Shown: piece after piece, positions 19,880 through 31,060 of the stretch
Layout of the letters: each line of letters begins with the position of its first letter
Numbering within the stretch: the first letter of the stretch is position 1
DNA from: Trileptium ribeirensis
Taxonomy: Eukaryota > Nematoda > Enoplea > Enoplida > Thoracostomopsidae
Assembly (NCBI GenBank): GCA_030248225.1
Contig: JASANE010012093.1
Location: forward strand, 1 to 64,000
Direction of reading: 5' to 3'
Length of the DNA stretch: 64,000 nt
Made by a program: the position numbers and the translations under genes
Notes under the pieces: model-generated
Told to the model about the DNA's origin: nothing
The model's input: only the letters and a program-made list of their open reading frames with translations
Databases searched by the model: none

Positions 19880-22800
19880 TTGTATAACTCAAATTTATCT
19901 AATTCTACACGCTCATCATCATTATTTTCTGTACATCAATCTGTAAATACTGTTAACTGCTTTAATAATTTGAATTTTTCTAACAATTTAGTTTCTACTT
20001 CATGCTTTGTTACTAACGAGCTCTGTAATTCAAGTCATCCTTTATCTAACGTTGACGTTTCACGTAGTGAACGAGAGCCTAGTATTAATTTCCGATCTAC
20101 TAATGCAAACTTTGTTCCGAATGATAAGTACGTATCGTGCATTTTGTTAAATGCACGTAGCATAGTTAATAAATTTCAATTATTTCGCCAGTATGTTAAT
20201 GTTATTGATGACCTGGGTGTCATCGGGGTCATGGGGTCGAGCAGATATTTCTAACCATGAATTTGAACTACCACATTTTTCTCTTTATCGGCGCGACCGG
20301 TATAACTCCCTTGGTGGCGGTTTGTTACTGTACATTGCCTCTTATTTAAACTCATCCTGTATATCTACTGAAGCTTTCACCGATGAAATATTAGCAGTAT
20401 CAATCTCGCTCAGTGGTTGTGACGTTCTGTTGGTTGTGTTATGTTACCGTCCTCCATCAAGAGATCGAAATCAAATCTGCAACTTTGTCACAAGCTTATA
20501 TCGTGTTCTTAGTATTACACACACAAGACTGCTATTTTTCGGTGATTTAAATTTCCCGGATATCGACTGGAATTTGTTTATGTGGCCTCCTTACTGCGAT
20601 GATTTCATGAAATTAATCCAAGATTGTGGCCTGCATCAACATGTCACTGAATACACCAGACGCTTTACTGTGTTAGACCTGGTCTTCTCAAATATTCCAG
20701 AAATGATCCATGACATTGATATTCGTCCTGGTCTAGGCACCTCGGATCACTATACTGTACACTTTAACATGCTTTTGTACACTGCTATTTCGGTTAATCG
20801 CTCGTATAACGTAAAGTACAATTTGTGGTGAGCAGACTGGATAAGAGCTAATTCATTATTCACTGAACTGTGTTCACACCTTACTGCAGACGCAGCTTTA
20901 AGTTTTGATTCAATTCAAACTTCAATTTTGCGCACACTTGAAGCGTGCGCACCTAAACAATGCACAAATCGTCGTCGTCGGAACCTCCCCTGGATGACTA
21001 GTGCAGTCGACCGTGCCATTAGACGACAAAAAATGCCTACAGATCTTGTCAACGTTTCGCCACACAACGAGCATGGAATATGTATAATAAACGTAGCTTA
21101 GATGTACAAAATCTTGCCACAATTGCATCATGTCTTTTGATCGAAAATTGGCGACAAATATTAAGTCGGACCCTAAGTCCTTTTGGCGTTATGTTAATTC
21201 GCAAAAGCGCCTGTCCCCTAAGATAGGGCCACTATTACGAACTGACGGATCCCTAAGTGTTAATGACGTTGAGTGTGCTGAATTGCTTAATAACTATTTT
21301 TCTTCAGTCTTCTTAGACGAAGATATTGTCAACATGCCAAACTTCTACTATGAACTGGATGGATGTAAATCATGTCTTTACATGTACTTTCTAATGTTAA
21401 CCCTAATTCGGCTACCGGTCCTGATGACGTCCCTGCTCGATTTTTGTATGAATGTCGTGTGCCATCGCTACATGTACATTTTTCCAATTATAATGGACAG
21501 GTTAACCCCAATTGCGGCCATCGGTCCTTGATGACGTCACCTGTTCGAATTACCGCTTTGTATGAATGTCGTCATGCCATCGCTCCTGCCCTGACATCAT
21601 TTTTCCAATTATCAATGGACACAGGATTCATCCCGCAATTGTGGAAAACAGCTATTATATGTCCAATTTTTAAGAGCGGCAGTAGGAACGATTGTTCGAA
21701 CTACCGCCGATAAGCTTAACCTCAAATGTGAGTAAAGTTATGGAACGTTTGATATCACCTGAATTAGTCACTCATGCGACCACTCACAATATCTGGAACA
21801 AGTCGCAATATGGTTTTGTGCGTGGTCGTTCATGTGAGATGCAACTTGTTGAGTATATCAATTTCTTGTCGTCAATACTTGACAGTGGTGACTCGGTCGA
21901 CGTTATCTACCTTGATCTCCGAAAAGCCTTCGATCGGGTACCACATGAAAGGCTCCTTATTAAACTCGAACGTTATGGCGTCCGTGATACGTTGCTAAAC
22001 TGGATCAGAAGTTTTTTTAACTGGTAGCGACCAATGTGTCTCAGTAAATGGGTGTAAATCATCGCATTGTTTAATGTCATCTGGGGTCCCTCAGGGTACC
22101 GTCATCGGTCCAATACTATTTCTTTATTATATTAATGATCTTGACGAAAATGTATAAAGTAAGGTCCTTAAATTTGCCGACGATACCAAACTTATTCGTA
22201 GAATCCATAGACAACACCACTCTATTGATGTCGAGGACAAGTCAAATGATCTGATTGGCTTAACACAGTACGCAGAAAACTGGTTATTTGATTTCAACGT
22301 CAATAAATTTGCTTGTATGCATTTTGGCAACAGAAATCCACAGCTGCATTATGAATTGCGCGGCCAAGCTATTCCGACCGTTGACTACTGTAATGTCCTA
22401 GGTGTCATTGTTTGCAGCAATTTAAGTGTTAGCCAACAGTGCGCTAAGATTAGCAAAGTTGCTCATAAGATGTTAGGTACACTTCATTGCACTTTACGAT
22501 ATCAGAACGCCGATGCTTTTCTTAGCCTATATTTTGCGTTGGTGCGTCCGATTGTTGAGTATGCCAGCCCTGCATGGAGCCCTAGCTATCGACGTGACAT
22601 TGAGCGCATAGAGTCTGTTCAAAGACGTGCCACACGATTTCTTTATCAACTGCGTGACAAACCTTATCATGAACGGCTCTAATATCTTGGTATTCAATCG
22701 CTGGCTGTTCGACGCAGACGAGCTGACTTAATCCTTCTTCATAAAATGATGCACGGCTTGATTGATTCCGACTGGTCAAACATGTTTTCTCTCGCCTCAG

Positions 22801-22925
22801 ATGCAGGGTTACGTCAACATTTTCTCAGTTTGCGTGTATCGGCGGTTTCCAGGCACAACTACCGTTCTCATCAATTTGCCGTCCGAACGGTGCCGTATTG
22901 GAATAATTTCCTGAATACGTGGTAG
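19880..22925 (+). pseudogene. CR1 ORF2 (endonuclease plus reverse transcriptase), broken
   Basis: Endonuclease motifs are LNARSIVNK (~20,150), GDLNFPDIDW (~20,540) and SDHYTV (~20,742). Reverse transcriptase motifs are IYLDLRKAFDRVP (~21,905), [10 protein letters not shown] (~22,085) and FADDTK (~22,175). A C-terminal tail with RRRADLILLHKMMHG follows (~22,710). Frameshifts occur at ~20,230, ~20,830, ~21,370, ~21,710 and ~22,020, with stops at ~22,157 and ~22,680. A ~107-bp tandem duplication lies in the fingers region. The catalytic motifs are recognisable, but the gene is dead. Confidence 0.8.
21411..21640 (+). repeat. ~107-bp imperfect tandem duplication inside the CR1 RT
   Basis: The stretch from GGTCCTGATGACGTC (21,417) to the ATTGCGG near 21,518 is repeated with substitutions from about 21,523. 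It disrupts the reading frame. Confidence 0.65.
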
Positions 22926-22980
22926 CTTCACCCTCAACAAAGGTTTTTAAATCTCGACTCCATGACCCGGGGCCCTAGTT

Positions 22981-23476
22981 GCTTGACACCTGGGTCTGCT
23001 GCCTCTTTCTTTTTCTTTCAGTCATGTACGATAACAGCCGCCATAAACGAGGCGGCTATGATCTGATCCTGGAAACTAAAATTCTCAATTGGTAACTAGG
23101 CCTCGGAGGATCAGTGCGGTGAGCATTACCGGTGAGCTATTCGTTAATATATTAACATCGCTAATAAGTATTGAATTGAGGCAGATTCAATTGACACAAC
23201 TTGTCTTTCAAGATTCATCGGTGCATAACGGGATTATCGATTGCATGGGTCGCACGAATTTTTTTGTAATGCAATTACCTAATGCATGACAATGCTGCTA
23301 AATAAGTACCTATATACCTAGGTACAGGTATCTATTCAATTATGATCTGTGCTCTTGTAAGGTTGACCGAATAGTAGATTTAGTATTTCAGTGTGTTCAT
23401 TACTTCAGGTATTTTATTATGTGTGGAAGACTAGAATTTGTTTTCCACACTAGCGGGAGATTGCAATAATTTTCAG
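22981..23476. other. Interspersed non-coding sequence, no gene seen
   Basis: Right flank of the CR1 insertion within the presumed pogo-like transposon. Only short, uninformative frames. Confidence 0.4.
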
Positions 23477-23632
23477 GACGAGCAGAAGATTCCAATTTAC
23501 TGCGTCGTTTGTATTCTAAAAGAGGATCCAGAGTATGCGGCAAATTGTTCAGTTGCTAGCACATCACGGCGGGCAGCAGGACGGATATCGTATTTCCGAG
23601 ACAGTGATGTCTCAGATAGAGCAATGTTTTGA
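23477..23632 (+). other. Possible terminal exon of the pogo-like transposon
   Basis: A good acceptor (TAATTTTCAG) opens a frame of about 51 codons to TGA 23630-23632, containing CVVCILKEDPE. It sits just inside the right inverted repeat and could be the last exon of the transposon gene. No family match. Confidence 0.3.
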
Positions 23633-24719
23633 TGACAAACTCGTTAATTTTACCTTATAAGCTTGTTATATTTCTGTACACCTACGTTATAAAATATACG
23701 GATCAATGTCATTTTGTCACAGCAGGTTTTTATACTGGAAGCCTGAATATTGCAAGTTGAAGTTTTATTTAGTCCAACGCGCAACTTGTGTATAATCACT
23801 GATATATTTATTTTACTCTTAACCTTCGTATGAAACGCTCTCCGCCTTAACGCTTAACTGTATCTAATGTTTTTGTAGGAAACAATTGGGCACTACCGTC
23901 TTGCCATGATAGGTCAAAAATATATATTACCCAGATATACTCCGAAGCTAACAAGCTTGTTGTAGCGTGAATTGTGTCTTTTGCGTCGTCGGTTTTCTTG
24001 ATTTATGTTGACAGTCTTTTTTAAAAAGTCTCCGAGTGGCGAAGTTAAACGACATGTTTGATAAATTCGCTTCACACACAACATTATATGGTTTAAGTAT
24101 TAAGTGGCGAAGTTAGCAAGTTAATGTATAATTTCGCCACCTTAACGCTTTTTAAAAAATATAATATCGCGCTATATTAAGCACGATATTAATGGTATGG
24201 TCGCCAAATATTCAGTAATGAAATGATTTTGACGTTTAAAGTTCAAAATTCTATCAAATAATAAGAAATTTATAGTGCTGATAAATAATAGTAAATTGTT
24301 TTGATGGCGAAATTACACCATCTGAGGGTACTCAGATAAACGTGTGTCATCAGTCATCCGGCTGTGGTCGTACAAACCTCATAAGAGGCGTAATAGAATA
24401 GCACGTAATCTAAAGATAACGCTAGTAGCCTTAGGTAGGTACGCGCCTAGTTGCTTAGTGGTCAAAGAGTGTGCAAGAATCTAGCAGGTGTGAACGAGCG
24501 GGTATCAAAATTCAGTGATCAGTAAGTGTATTATCGCGAGGATAGTGCGAGTTAAAAGTTAAGAGCAGATACTTTAATCATTCGCTAGTCAAAAATTGTG
24601 TCGCAGTGCCGAGTCATATTAGCTCAATATTGTGCCTTAACATTTTATCTGGTTCTGTAATAAGCATTGTTAACTAAGCGTTTGGTGTTCCAGTATCTGA
24701 ACCAGAGTGATCGAACCGA
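23633..24719. other. Subterminal repeats and intergenic sequence
   Basis: GGCGAARTTA motifs in both orientations (24,030-24,310) and AT-rich sequence. No gene recognised. Confidence 0.4.
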
Positions 24720-24940
24720 GCAAGGTACACGCTGCAACGCAAAAGATAAGGCAAAAATACTGATAACACAAAGAAGGACGCGCGCCATATTCACGTACAC
24801 CACCGACATTCCACTGGCCACGCCTCGAGCCGCACAATCTTCCAGTAACGAATCCCGTCCCCTTTTAAGTAACGATATCCGACATAAGGAAAATTCCCCA
24901 TCGAACACCTACCCCCAAGAAAATAACGAAATATAACACT
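24720..24940 (+). repeat. Dispersed repeat, copy 1
   Basis: Related, with many substitutions and indels, to 26,815-27,000. Shared landmarks include ACTGGCCAC, TGACGAATCCC or TAACGAATCCC, TTCCCCTT and a CCTACCCCC/CTTACCCCC run before an A-rich end. Any open frame here is shared repeat sequence, not a gene. Confidence 0.6.
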
Positions 24941-25780
24941 AATGGCCCGGAGTCCAATTTTGATGTTATTTGTTTTAGGTAAATCAGCCTTGTTTTGCGC
25001 TCGTTGGATTCGACTTGTTTTCTCGCGCTCTTCACTTGTTTTTATTTTTAGTCTTCTTGATTTTGATTAGCAGACCGAGAATTGCGTGATAAGTAGCGAT
25101 TACGGATTTTTCTTAAAGTATTTATGGTTTTAACGAGTGCGCTTTGTGCTTAAAGCTGAACTGCTGCTTTGTAAAGAGAAATTACTGCTTGCGTGGAGTA
25201 GGCAATAGAGCACTTAACAATTAGTAACATAGTACCTTATTACTATTTAACTTAATAGTACTATTATTCCCAATAAAAACATAGGTGTTGGGCTTAAATA
25301 ATTAAGCCATATGGTTCAAAATAGTGCTATATAAATTACTAGAAAATAGTGTCACACATCGGCCGTTTGTCGTGTCAGAAATCTCCGGGGCGAATATAGT
25401 ACAGGGTTAACTTCGTGAGAAACCTGGGGCGAGTAAGGGGGATTAGGACAACTGATCTTGAGATTCCTTCTGTATTTATAACCACCTCTTGCCGCATTCC
25501 GTCCGAGCTGCCGGGAGTTAGAGAGAGAGACAAAGTTCCAACTGGAGCGATGTATGTCCGTCACTAAACAGTTCACAACATAACACTGTGCGCATTCCGT
25601 CCGGGTGTCACTTAAATAAGATAGGGTAATTATTCAGCTTAAATCTATGGCGTTAGGTTCAGATGCTTATATAAAATTGTAAAGTGGTTCCGTGCGTTTC
25701 ATTCTGTATTACTCTCAAAAGAGAAGTAAAGTACATAATAGATAACCTATATCCTAAAGTCGGCTAAAATCCTAACTCGG
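24941..25780. other. Intergenic sequence, no feature seen
   Basis: AT-rich, only short frames on either strand. Confidence 0.4.
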
Positions 25781-25795
25781 CGAAATCGCGCAGAT

Positions 25796-26062
25796 TTGGT
25801 CCTTACCTATCAACTTATGCATGGTTTGGTCGATTTTGACTGGCGAAAAATCTTCACCATGGCCGATCCGGAACTTCAGAGGACTCGTACAAATTCCATG
25901 AAATTGATAAAGCCCCGCGCAAACCTAAATAGTAGACTCCACTCGTTCGTCTTCCGCGTTGTGAGACCATGGAACGGACGGACAGAAGATATAGTCACAG
26001 CCCCATCAATTCAATGCTTTTTGCGGCGGCTCCATGTCTCTGGCGCAATTCCTGAGCTGTGA
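25796..26062 (+). pseudogene. 3' tail of a CR1-type retrotransposon RT
   Basis: About 88 codons match the C-terminal tail seen in the CR1 copy at ~22,720-22,920: a YQLMHGLVDFDW helix, a basic run, and VFRVVRPWNG (compare the other copy's VRTVPYWNN). Everything upstream of the tail is missing, the usual 5' truncation of non-LTR elements. Confidence 0.65.
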
Positions 26063-26337
26063 CGTCGCTGTTCTGCCTTGCGTTTCTACTTTATAGTTTG
26101 AACAACTTGCGGTCTCCTGTTTGACAGAGACGAAATCCTCGTCGTGGACTGATTACAAAGCTGCACTCAAACTTTCTACTGGTGTCCACGACGACGGTAC
26201 GATTTAAAGGGTATATAATAGAAATAGAACGAAAAAGTGCCAGGAGAGCTGTGTTTGGTGAAATAGTAGAGTAAAACGAGAAATAACATATCTGTGATAG
26301 TAAGAAGGTACGATTCTAAAAGAACTGTGTCAAGGAA

Positions 26338-26752
26338 CAAGGGCGTAGCCAGCGGGGTGTTGCGAGGGTCGCGACGCCTCCCCTTTTGGTTCAACCCCAA
26401 ACAAAAAAATGATTTCGGTTGAAAATCATGTCGGAAATTGTCCTAAAACTAGCCTCTCTCGCACAAGAAAACAATTACTTTCAACCAAATTTTTGTGTAT
26501 AATTCGCTATTTTGGCAACAGTTTTACTTGTTTACGACGTACTTAATATACCAATTCTTATTCTAGGCTAGGAAATGCAATTTCATTGAAATTTTGTCCG
26601 CTCGTACACGGATAACTCGTAGAAATGTGCATCACCGAATGACCTGCCCTCCTGGACCCACTTCACATTTATGAGCGCGACTGCCCCCCCGGATCGGGTA
26701 CCCACTGTGGGCCGCGACCCCCCCTCTTTCAATATTAATGGCGACGCCCTTG
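26338..26752 (+). mobile_element. Non-autonomous hAT-like MITE (415 bp) with target duplication
   Basis: Terminal inverted repeats CAAGGGCGTAGCC and GGCGACGCCCTTG. Flanking 8-mers TCAAGGAA (26330-26337) and CCAAGGAA (26753-26760) match at 7 of 8 bases, the size expected of a hAT target duplication. The interior is non-coding with G/C-rich patches. Confidence 0.75.
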
Positions 26753-26814
26753 CCAAGGAACTATATATCTTATATCTAGTTCCTAAATCTCTGAACCTGA
26801 GTGCTTAGCAGTAG

Positions 26815-27000
26815 TCCCGCCGCAACGCAAGACAAATATCACAATTAAAAGGACGCGGCACATTGTTTCTCACCGGCATTCTACTGGCCACACTTCGTTC
26901 CCATCAATCTACGGTGACGAATCCCTTCCCCTTATTAAATACCGATAGCCGTCATAAATATCCCAGTCCAACCTTACCCCCATCAAAAAGAAAACATAAA
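26815..27000 (+). repeat. Dispersed repeat, copy 2
   Basis: Diverged copy of 24,720-24,940, in the same orientation. Confidence 0.55.
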
Positions 27001-27360
27001 ACATGCTGATCACGATGTCGTGTAAAAGTGGGAAACGGTAATAAAATAAAAGTGGTCAGATTCTCGAAAATCAAAAATCATCCCCAAGTCCTAAATTAGA
27101 CAGAAGCCCAAATGGAGATTATATACTAGTAAGAATTAATAAACCCATAATCAGGGACGTTTTTCGCAAGCCCCATTTAAATTTTAAAGTAAATCAACAA
27201 ACGCTGGTAAGGACAACACCAATTTGATAGAAATTTAGCTCGATATTCGCGTGTTTCCCCCTAATTATTGTTTAGATCTTAGTATAACATGATCAGCATT
27301 GTCGCTGTATTATTTTCATTTGTGTTACCTGTGGCTACTTATGGCTTATTACATCTGTTC

Positions 27361-29241
27361 TAGGGACGCAAATACAATTCCAAAAGCGTCGAGGCATCCC
27401 GCCTTGTCAGTCGATGATAGAGCGTGAAGAAAGACGACAACGTAAACGCAACCGAATGATGAACGACAGTGAAACAGATGATAGTAGCAAGAAGAGTGAG
27501 CGACATTGAAGCTATGGTTCCCACTTGGAAGCCGCTGGATACTTCATACCAGTCAAACGACAACGAAGCAGCGGCTGTACCACAGGAAAATACTCGGAAC
27601 GCAACTCACGCCGCTGTTCTGTCAGCTCCAGTATCAAATACACCTGACCTTGAGTCTATCAGTACTGCATCTAAAATCTTCGCGGAAGTATCTCAACAAT
27701 TGCATTGTAGTTACGTTGATCACGGTGAGAAGGCACCAAAATCGTTGTAAATAAGGAAAGACGATCCAAAGGGATGGAGTACGTTAGTGGAAGCGAGAAG
27801 AAAGTACCCGCTCTAAACTTCAATCAACTAAGAGTTCTTCTAAATGCACTTTGAATTGTGCAACCGCAACTCCTGTCGATTGCCAAAGTGCGTGTAACAT
27901 CCGTTGCAAACTCTCACAATAAACTATCTCATAAGTATTATCTGCACTTGCTGTGAACGGTCTGCGAATTCCTGTGGGCGGGCCGACTTTTTACCCTGAA
28001 CATTAGCGAAAAAGCTGTTGGACGAGTTTGGCCAGACACATCTGACGAACCCACAACGCGTAAAGCACGACTACAACCGCTAACTCGTTGATTAAGCGAC
28101 GAAGAAGTAGACTTCATCAACAAACACATTAAATTTTCCCATCCGTAACAAACCATTGTAGCAAATCGTCGGGTCGGAAGTATTGATTTAGAACCAAAAC
28201 TACAATCTAACTCTATTATGTTTAAGCCGGTTTCGTTGTCTGTGTACTGTAAGTATCTCAGGCGAAAGAAGATTTCGATGCACGGACCGAAAAAAGACCG
28301 ACGTAGGTTTTGTGTCGCGTGGGAAAACATGGCAGAGGGAGGTCGACACAAAACAGGATGAATTCGCATGGCATTCAGAGCTAAAGGACCGCTCTAGAGA
28401 GATCAAAAGTGAACAAAAGTTGTTTGCTCCCACAAACAAGGATTTCAAAGTTGTACAATGGACTGACTGCAATCCCTCTTGTTTGTCCGTTCTGGCAATG
28501 TGTCGACGTTATTCGACAAACGCAAACCTTCCACTTATAAGTTCACCCATGCAGATGAAAACGGTAAAGGTTATTGTTTTTATTGGACTGGGGTCGATGG
28601 TAAACGGGGATCAGGCGAAATCGCCACACGCCTCATAAAATTTTTCCAAAGCCTAGATACGTGTGAGAAATCGGTTTCGACTTTCTCTGACACATGCTCA
28701 GGTCAGAATAGAAATCAGTTTCTGGCAACTGAGTTGCTATTCGTCGTCCGTCAGGAATGGGCACCAAACAAAAATACACTGTATTTCCTGGAGTCCGGGC
28801 ATACGCATATGGAATGCGACAATATGCATTCATGCATAGAGTCAGCGGGGCGAAATGCTGTAATACATGTTCCGGTTGACTGGGTTAACGTGATACGCTT
28901 GTCATGGTCTAACAATATTTAAATCTATAACAGTGCTTCACCATACCGATTTCGTCGACGTACGTGTTTTGGCAGCGAAAATGTTTATGAACAAAAAGCC
29001 GAATATCCCGTTCAGTAAAGTTAAACGAGTCTTGTATGACAATGTAACCACAGATCTCATCTGGTCTGATTCGGACTACGACAGTGAGTTACTAGGTTTT
29101 AAATTCGCAGAGCACAGAAATCGGCGTCCGTTGGAGTTATCGCGTTGTAACGAAAAGCCACTTCCAGTTTCTGCTGCAAAAAGAACGATCTGCAACTGTT
29201 GTGTAAAGATTTCCAAAGCTTTATTGGCCGTATTACGATGA
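27361..29241 (+). pseudogene. Broken DUF7869-like, transposon-associated gene
   Basis: Several frames carry pieces of one protein. A basic/acidic N-terminal part lies at 27,361-27,510. PKKDRRRFC and KQDEFAWHSEL (~28,290-28,380) recall the Cys-containing linker of this family. FSDTCSGQNRNQF (~28,683) and LESGHTHMECDNMHSCIE (~28,786-28,840) match its most conserved block, and a C-terminal stretch lies at 28,933-29,241. Members are abundant in invertebrates and look like domesticated or active transposon proteins with an RNase H-like core. At least three frame breaks make this copy inactive. Family name from memory of motif pattern. Confidence 0.5.
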
Positions 29242-30319
29242 CTTGACTGTTTCAAATGACGATTGTGGTGACAAATTCCATGAAGTATTTAGCGGCGATG
29301 GTGGCTCAGATAACTGCAGCGACTCGGCCGAATACATTAGCGGAAGTGATAGCGAAATGCCAGATAGAAGAGCGGCCTTTATGACTAGTGATTATACTAT
29401 ATTTATACAAAAGTAAAGGCTCAAAACATGTCTCAGACAGGTTAATTTGAGAAAAGTACGAATATCGGTTCATATAACATTTGTGGTCAGCGTTCACACG
29501 GGCCGTTGTTATTTCTTAGTAATAGTGTGACAGCGTTCACTGCAGTAGCCACAGAATTTATGTAAGCGCTACGTCATATGGTAAATAGTTGCAGGAAAGC
29601 ACACATATTTTTGGTTTTTGCACATCCCATATTTTGAATTGGCCATATTTCGAAACTGTCAAAAAATATTCACCTTTGCTCAAATCAACGACGCATTGCT
29701 GCTTGTGGATAATTGTGCGCGGCAATTTGTAGATGCAAAACGCTCTAAATGTCGCAAACGACGAATTCAGCGGACCGACAGCAGAGTATATCGTCGTTCA
29801 GCGGATTCGCTCTTGGAAAACAGATATCGGCGACAGCATCATTGTTCTAGTATTTTTAACTATTTTTGACGCGTCCAATAGCAGAGTTTATCGTCGAACA
29901 AAGCAATATGCATCTAGGTAAATTTTATTTTTGTGTCGCTGCCAATAGTTGTTACAAGCTCAATATTTTCATTTGTCGTAGATGTTCTATTGTGCCTATG
30001 GACTATTAACTTGAGTATAAATAAGCATTATTTTCTGGGCTTCCAATGTTTAATCGCAAGGTCTTATTTTATGTTATTGCAGCAAACAAACAACAACAGG
30101 AAGTTTCAAACAGAAAATCGTCTACGAAACGTAAGCGAGACCACAAGTTCTTAAGCCAGACCAAACTGATGACGTTGGAAAAGATCTAATCTGATGTCTG
30201 TACTACATGAGCTTGGTCTGAATACCCAATAAGTATCGCTACTGCGCTGCCGGCACAGCTCAATCAGCAATACGGAACTGCTTAACTCGACGGCGATTTG
30301 ACCAGTTACTACGAATGAT
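29242..30319. other. Intergenic sequence, possible 5' remnant of piggyBac element
   Basis: Only short frames. One at 29,733-29,921 (VQRIRSWKTDIG) has no family match. Confidence 0.3.
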
Positions 30320-31060
30320 TTAAATGTTATGCCCGGAAAATCTGCTCGATACGATAAACTTTATCGTAGACGTCCACTCATTGATGCTATGAACAATAGC
30401 TTCCAGCCTGTTCGAGAGCCTGAACCAATGCGATCAATCGACGAATAGGTGGTTAAATTCAAGGGACGGGCGCCTGATTTGCTAAAACAGTATCTTCCGT
30501 CCAAGCCTACGAAATGGGGATATAAGCCCTGGGCTCATTCCGGAGCGTCTGGATATATCTGAAGCTTCGGTATACGTACGTAGGAGCAGCGAGAATTCGA
30601 ACGAATATTGCGTCGCGATAAAGCGCCAATTGCTAGCACTTGCTCAACCGGTTCAGACAAGTTATACAGAGATTACGCTGAGTTTCTGGCTGACAAGATA
30701 GGTCTGCCTATAGGCTTAGTGAAACAGATTGGTGCGTCTGGGCAGGTTGTACTGTCTTTGTCATCTGACATTGACAATGGGAATAAAACTTTATTTCGAC
30801 AATGTTTTGCACCAATGACTCTCACCAAATCTCTGAACATTTGGGATTGGTCTGTGATTGTACGCTACGTAAAAATAGAGCCGATGTTTGTCCAATCAAA
30901 GATAAAACGAGCTAAAACAGTCAGGGCGTGTATCGTATGACGCTTATAACTGTCAGGGGAGGTGTGGACAAAACTAGTGCGTTGGTGCAAGCTTATCCAA
31001 TCGATTTCCGCTGTCGAAAATATACCACCGCATCTTTCTTCGCTTACTGGATTTAATTAT
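30320..31060 (+). pseudogene. Broken piggyBac transposase
   Basis: In order: KLYRRRPLIDAMN, MRSIDE, VVKFKGR, KQYLPSKPTKWGYKPW and SGASGYI, a stop and frame change, then LGLPIGLVKQIGASGQVVL-like sequence (first residues differ here) and a C-terminal GGVDKTSALVQAYP. These are landmark motifs of the piggyBac DDD transposase: SIDE/FKGR around the first Asp, the KWG block, and GGVD near the third. Stops at ~30,450 and ~30,565 and a break near ~30,940 inactivate it. TTAA-flanked ends were not resolved. Confidence 0.75.

Larger units (their letters stand above)
18900..22980 (+). mobile_element. CR1-type non-LTR retrotransposon, degraded
   Basis: ORF1 with a PHD-like zinc finger and coiled coil is followed by ORF2 with an AP-like endonuclease and reverse transcriptase, the order and domain set of CR1 elements. 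Multiple stops and frameshifts run throughout. It lies inside the pogo-like transposon. The 3' end near 22,980 is approximate, and no target duplication was resolved. Confidence 0.75.
15638..24141 (+). mobile_element. Pogo/jerky-type DNA transposon remnant, split by a CR1 element
   Basis: GGTGGCGAAATTA at 15638-15650 faces its inverted copy at 24129-24141. Further GGCGAARTTA motifs in both orientations lie near 15,690-15,710, 24,040-24,070 and 24,105, as in subterminal repeats. Between them lies a broken HTH/DDE transposase, and a CR1 retrotransposon occupies ~18,900-22,980. The boundaries are inferred from the 13-bp inverted match. Another copy of the motif at ~24,303 outside it, in direct orientation, makes the exact end uncertain. 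Confidence 0.5.
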
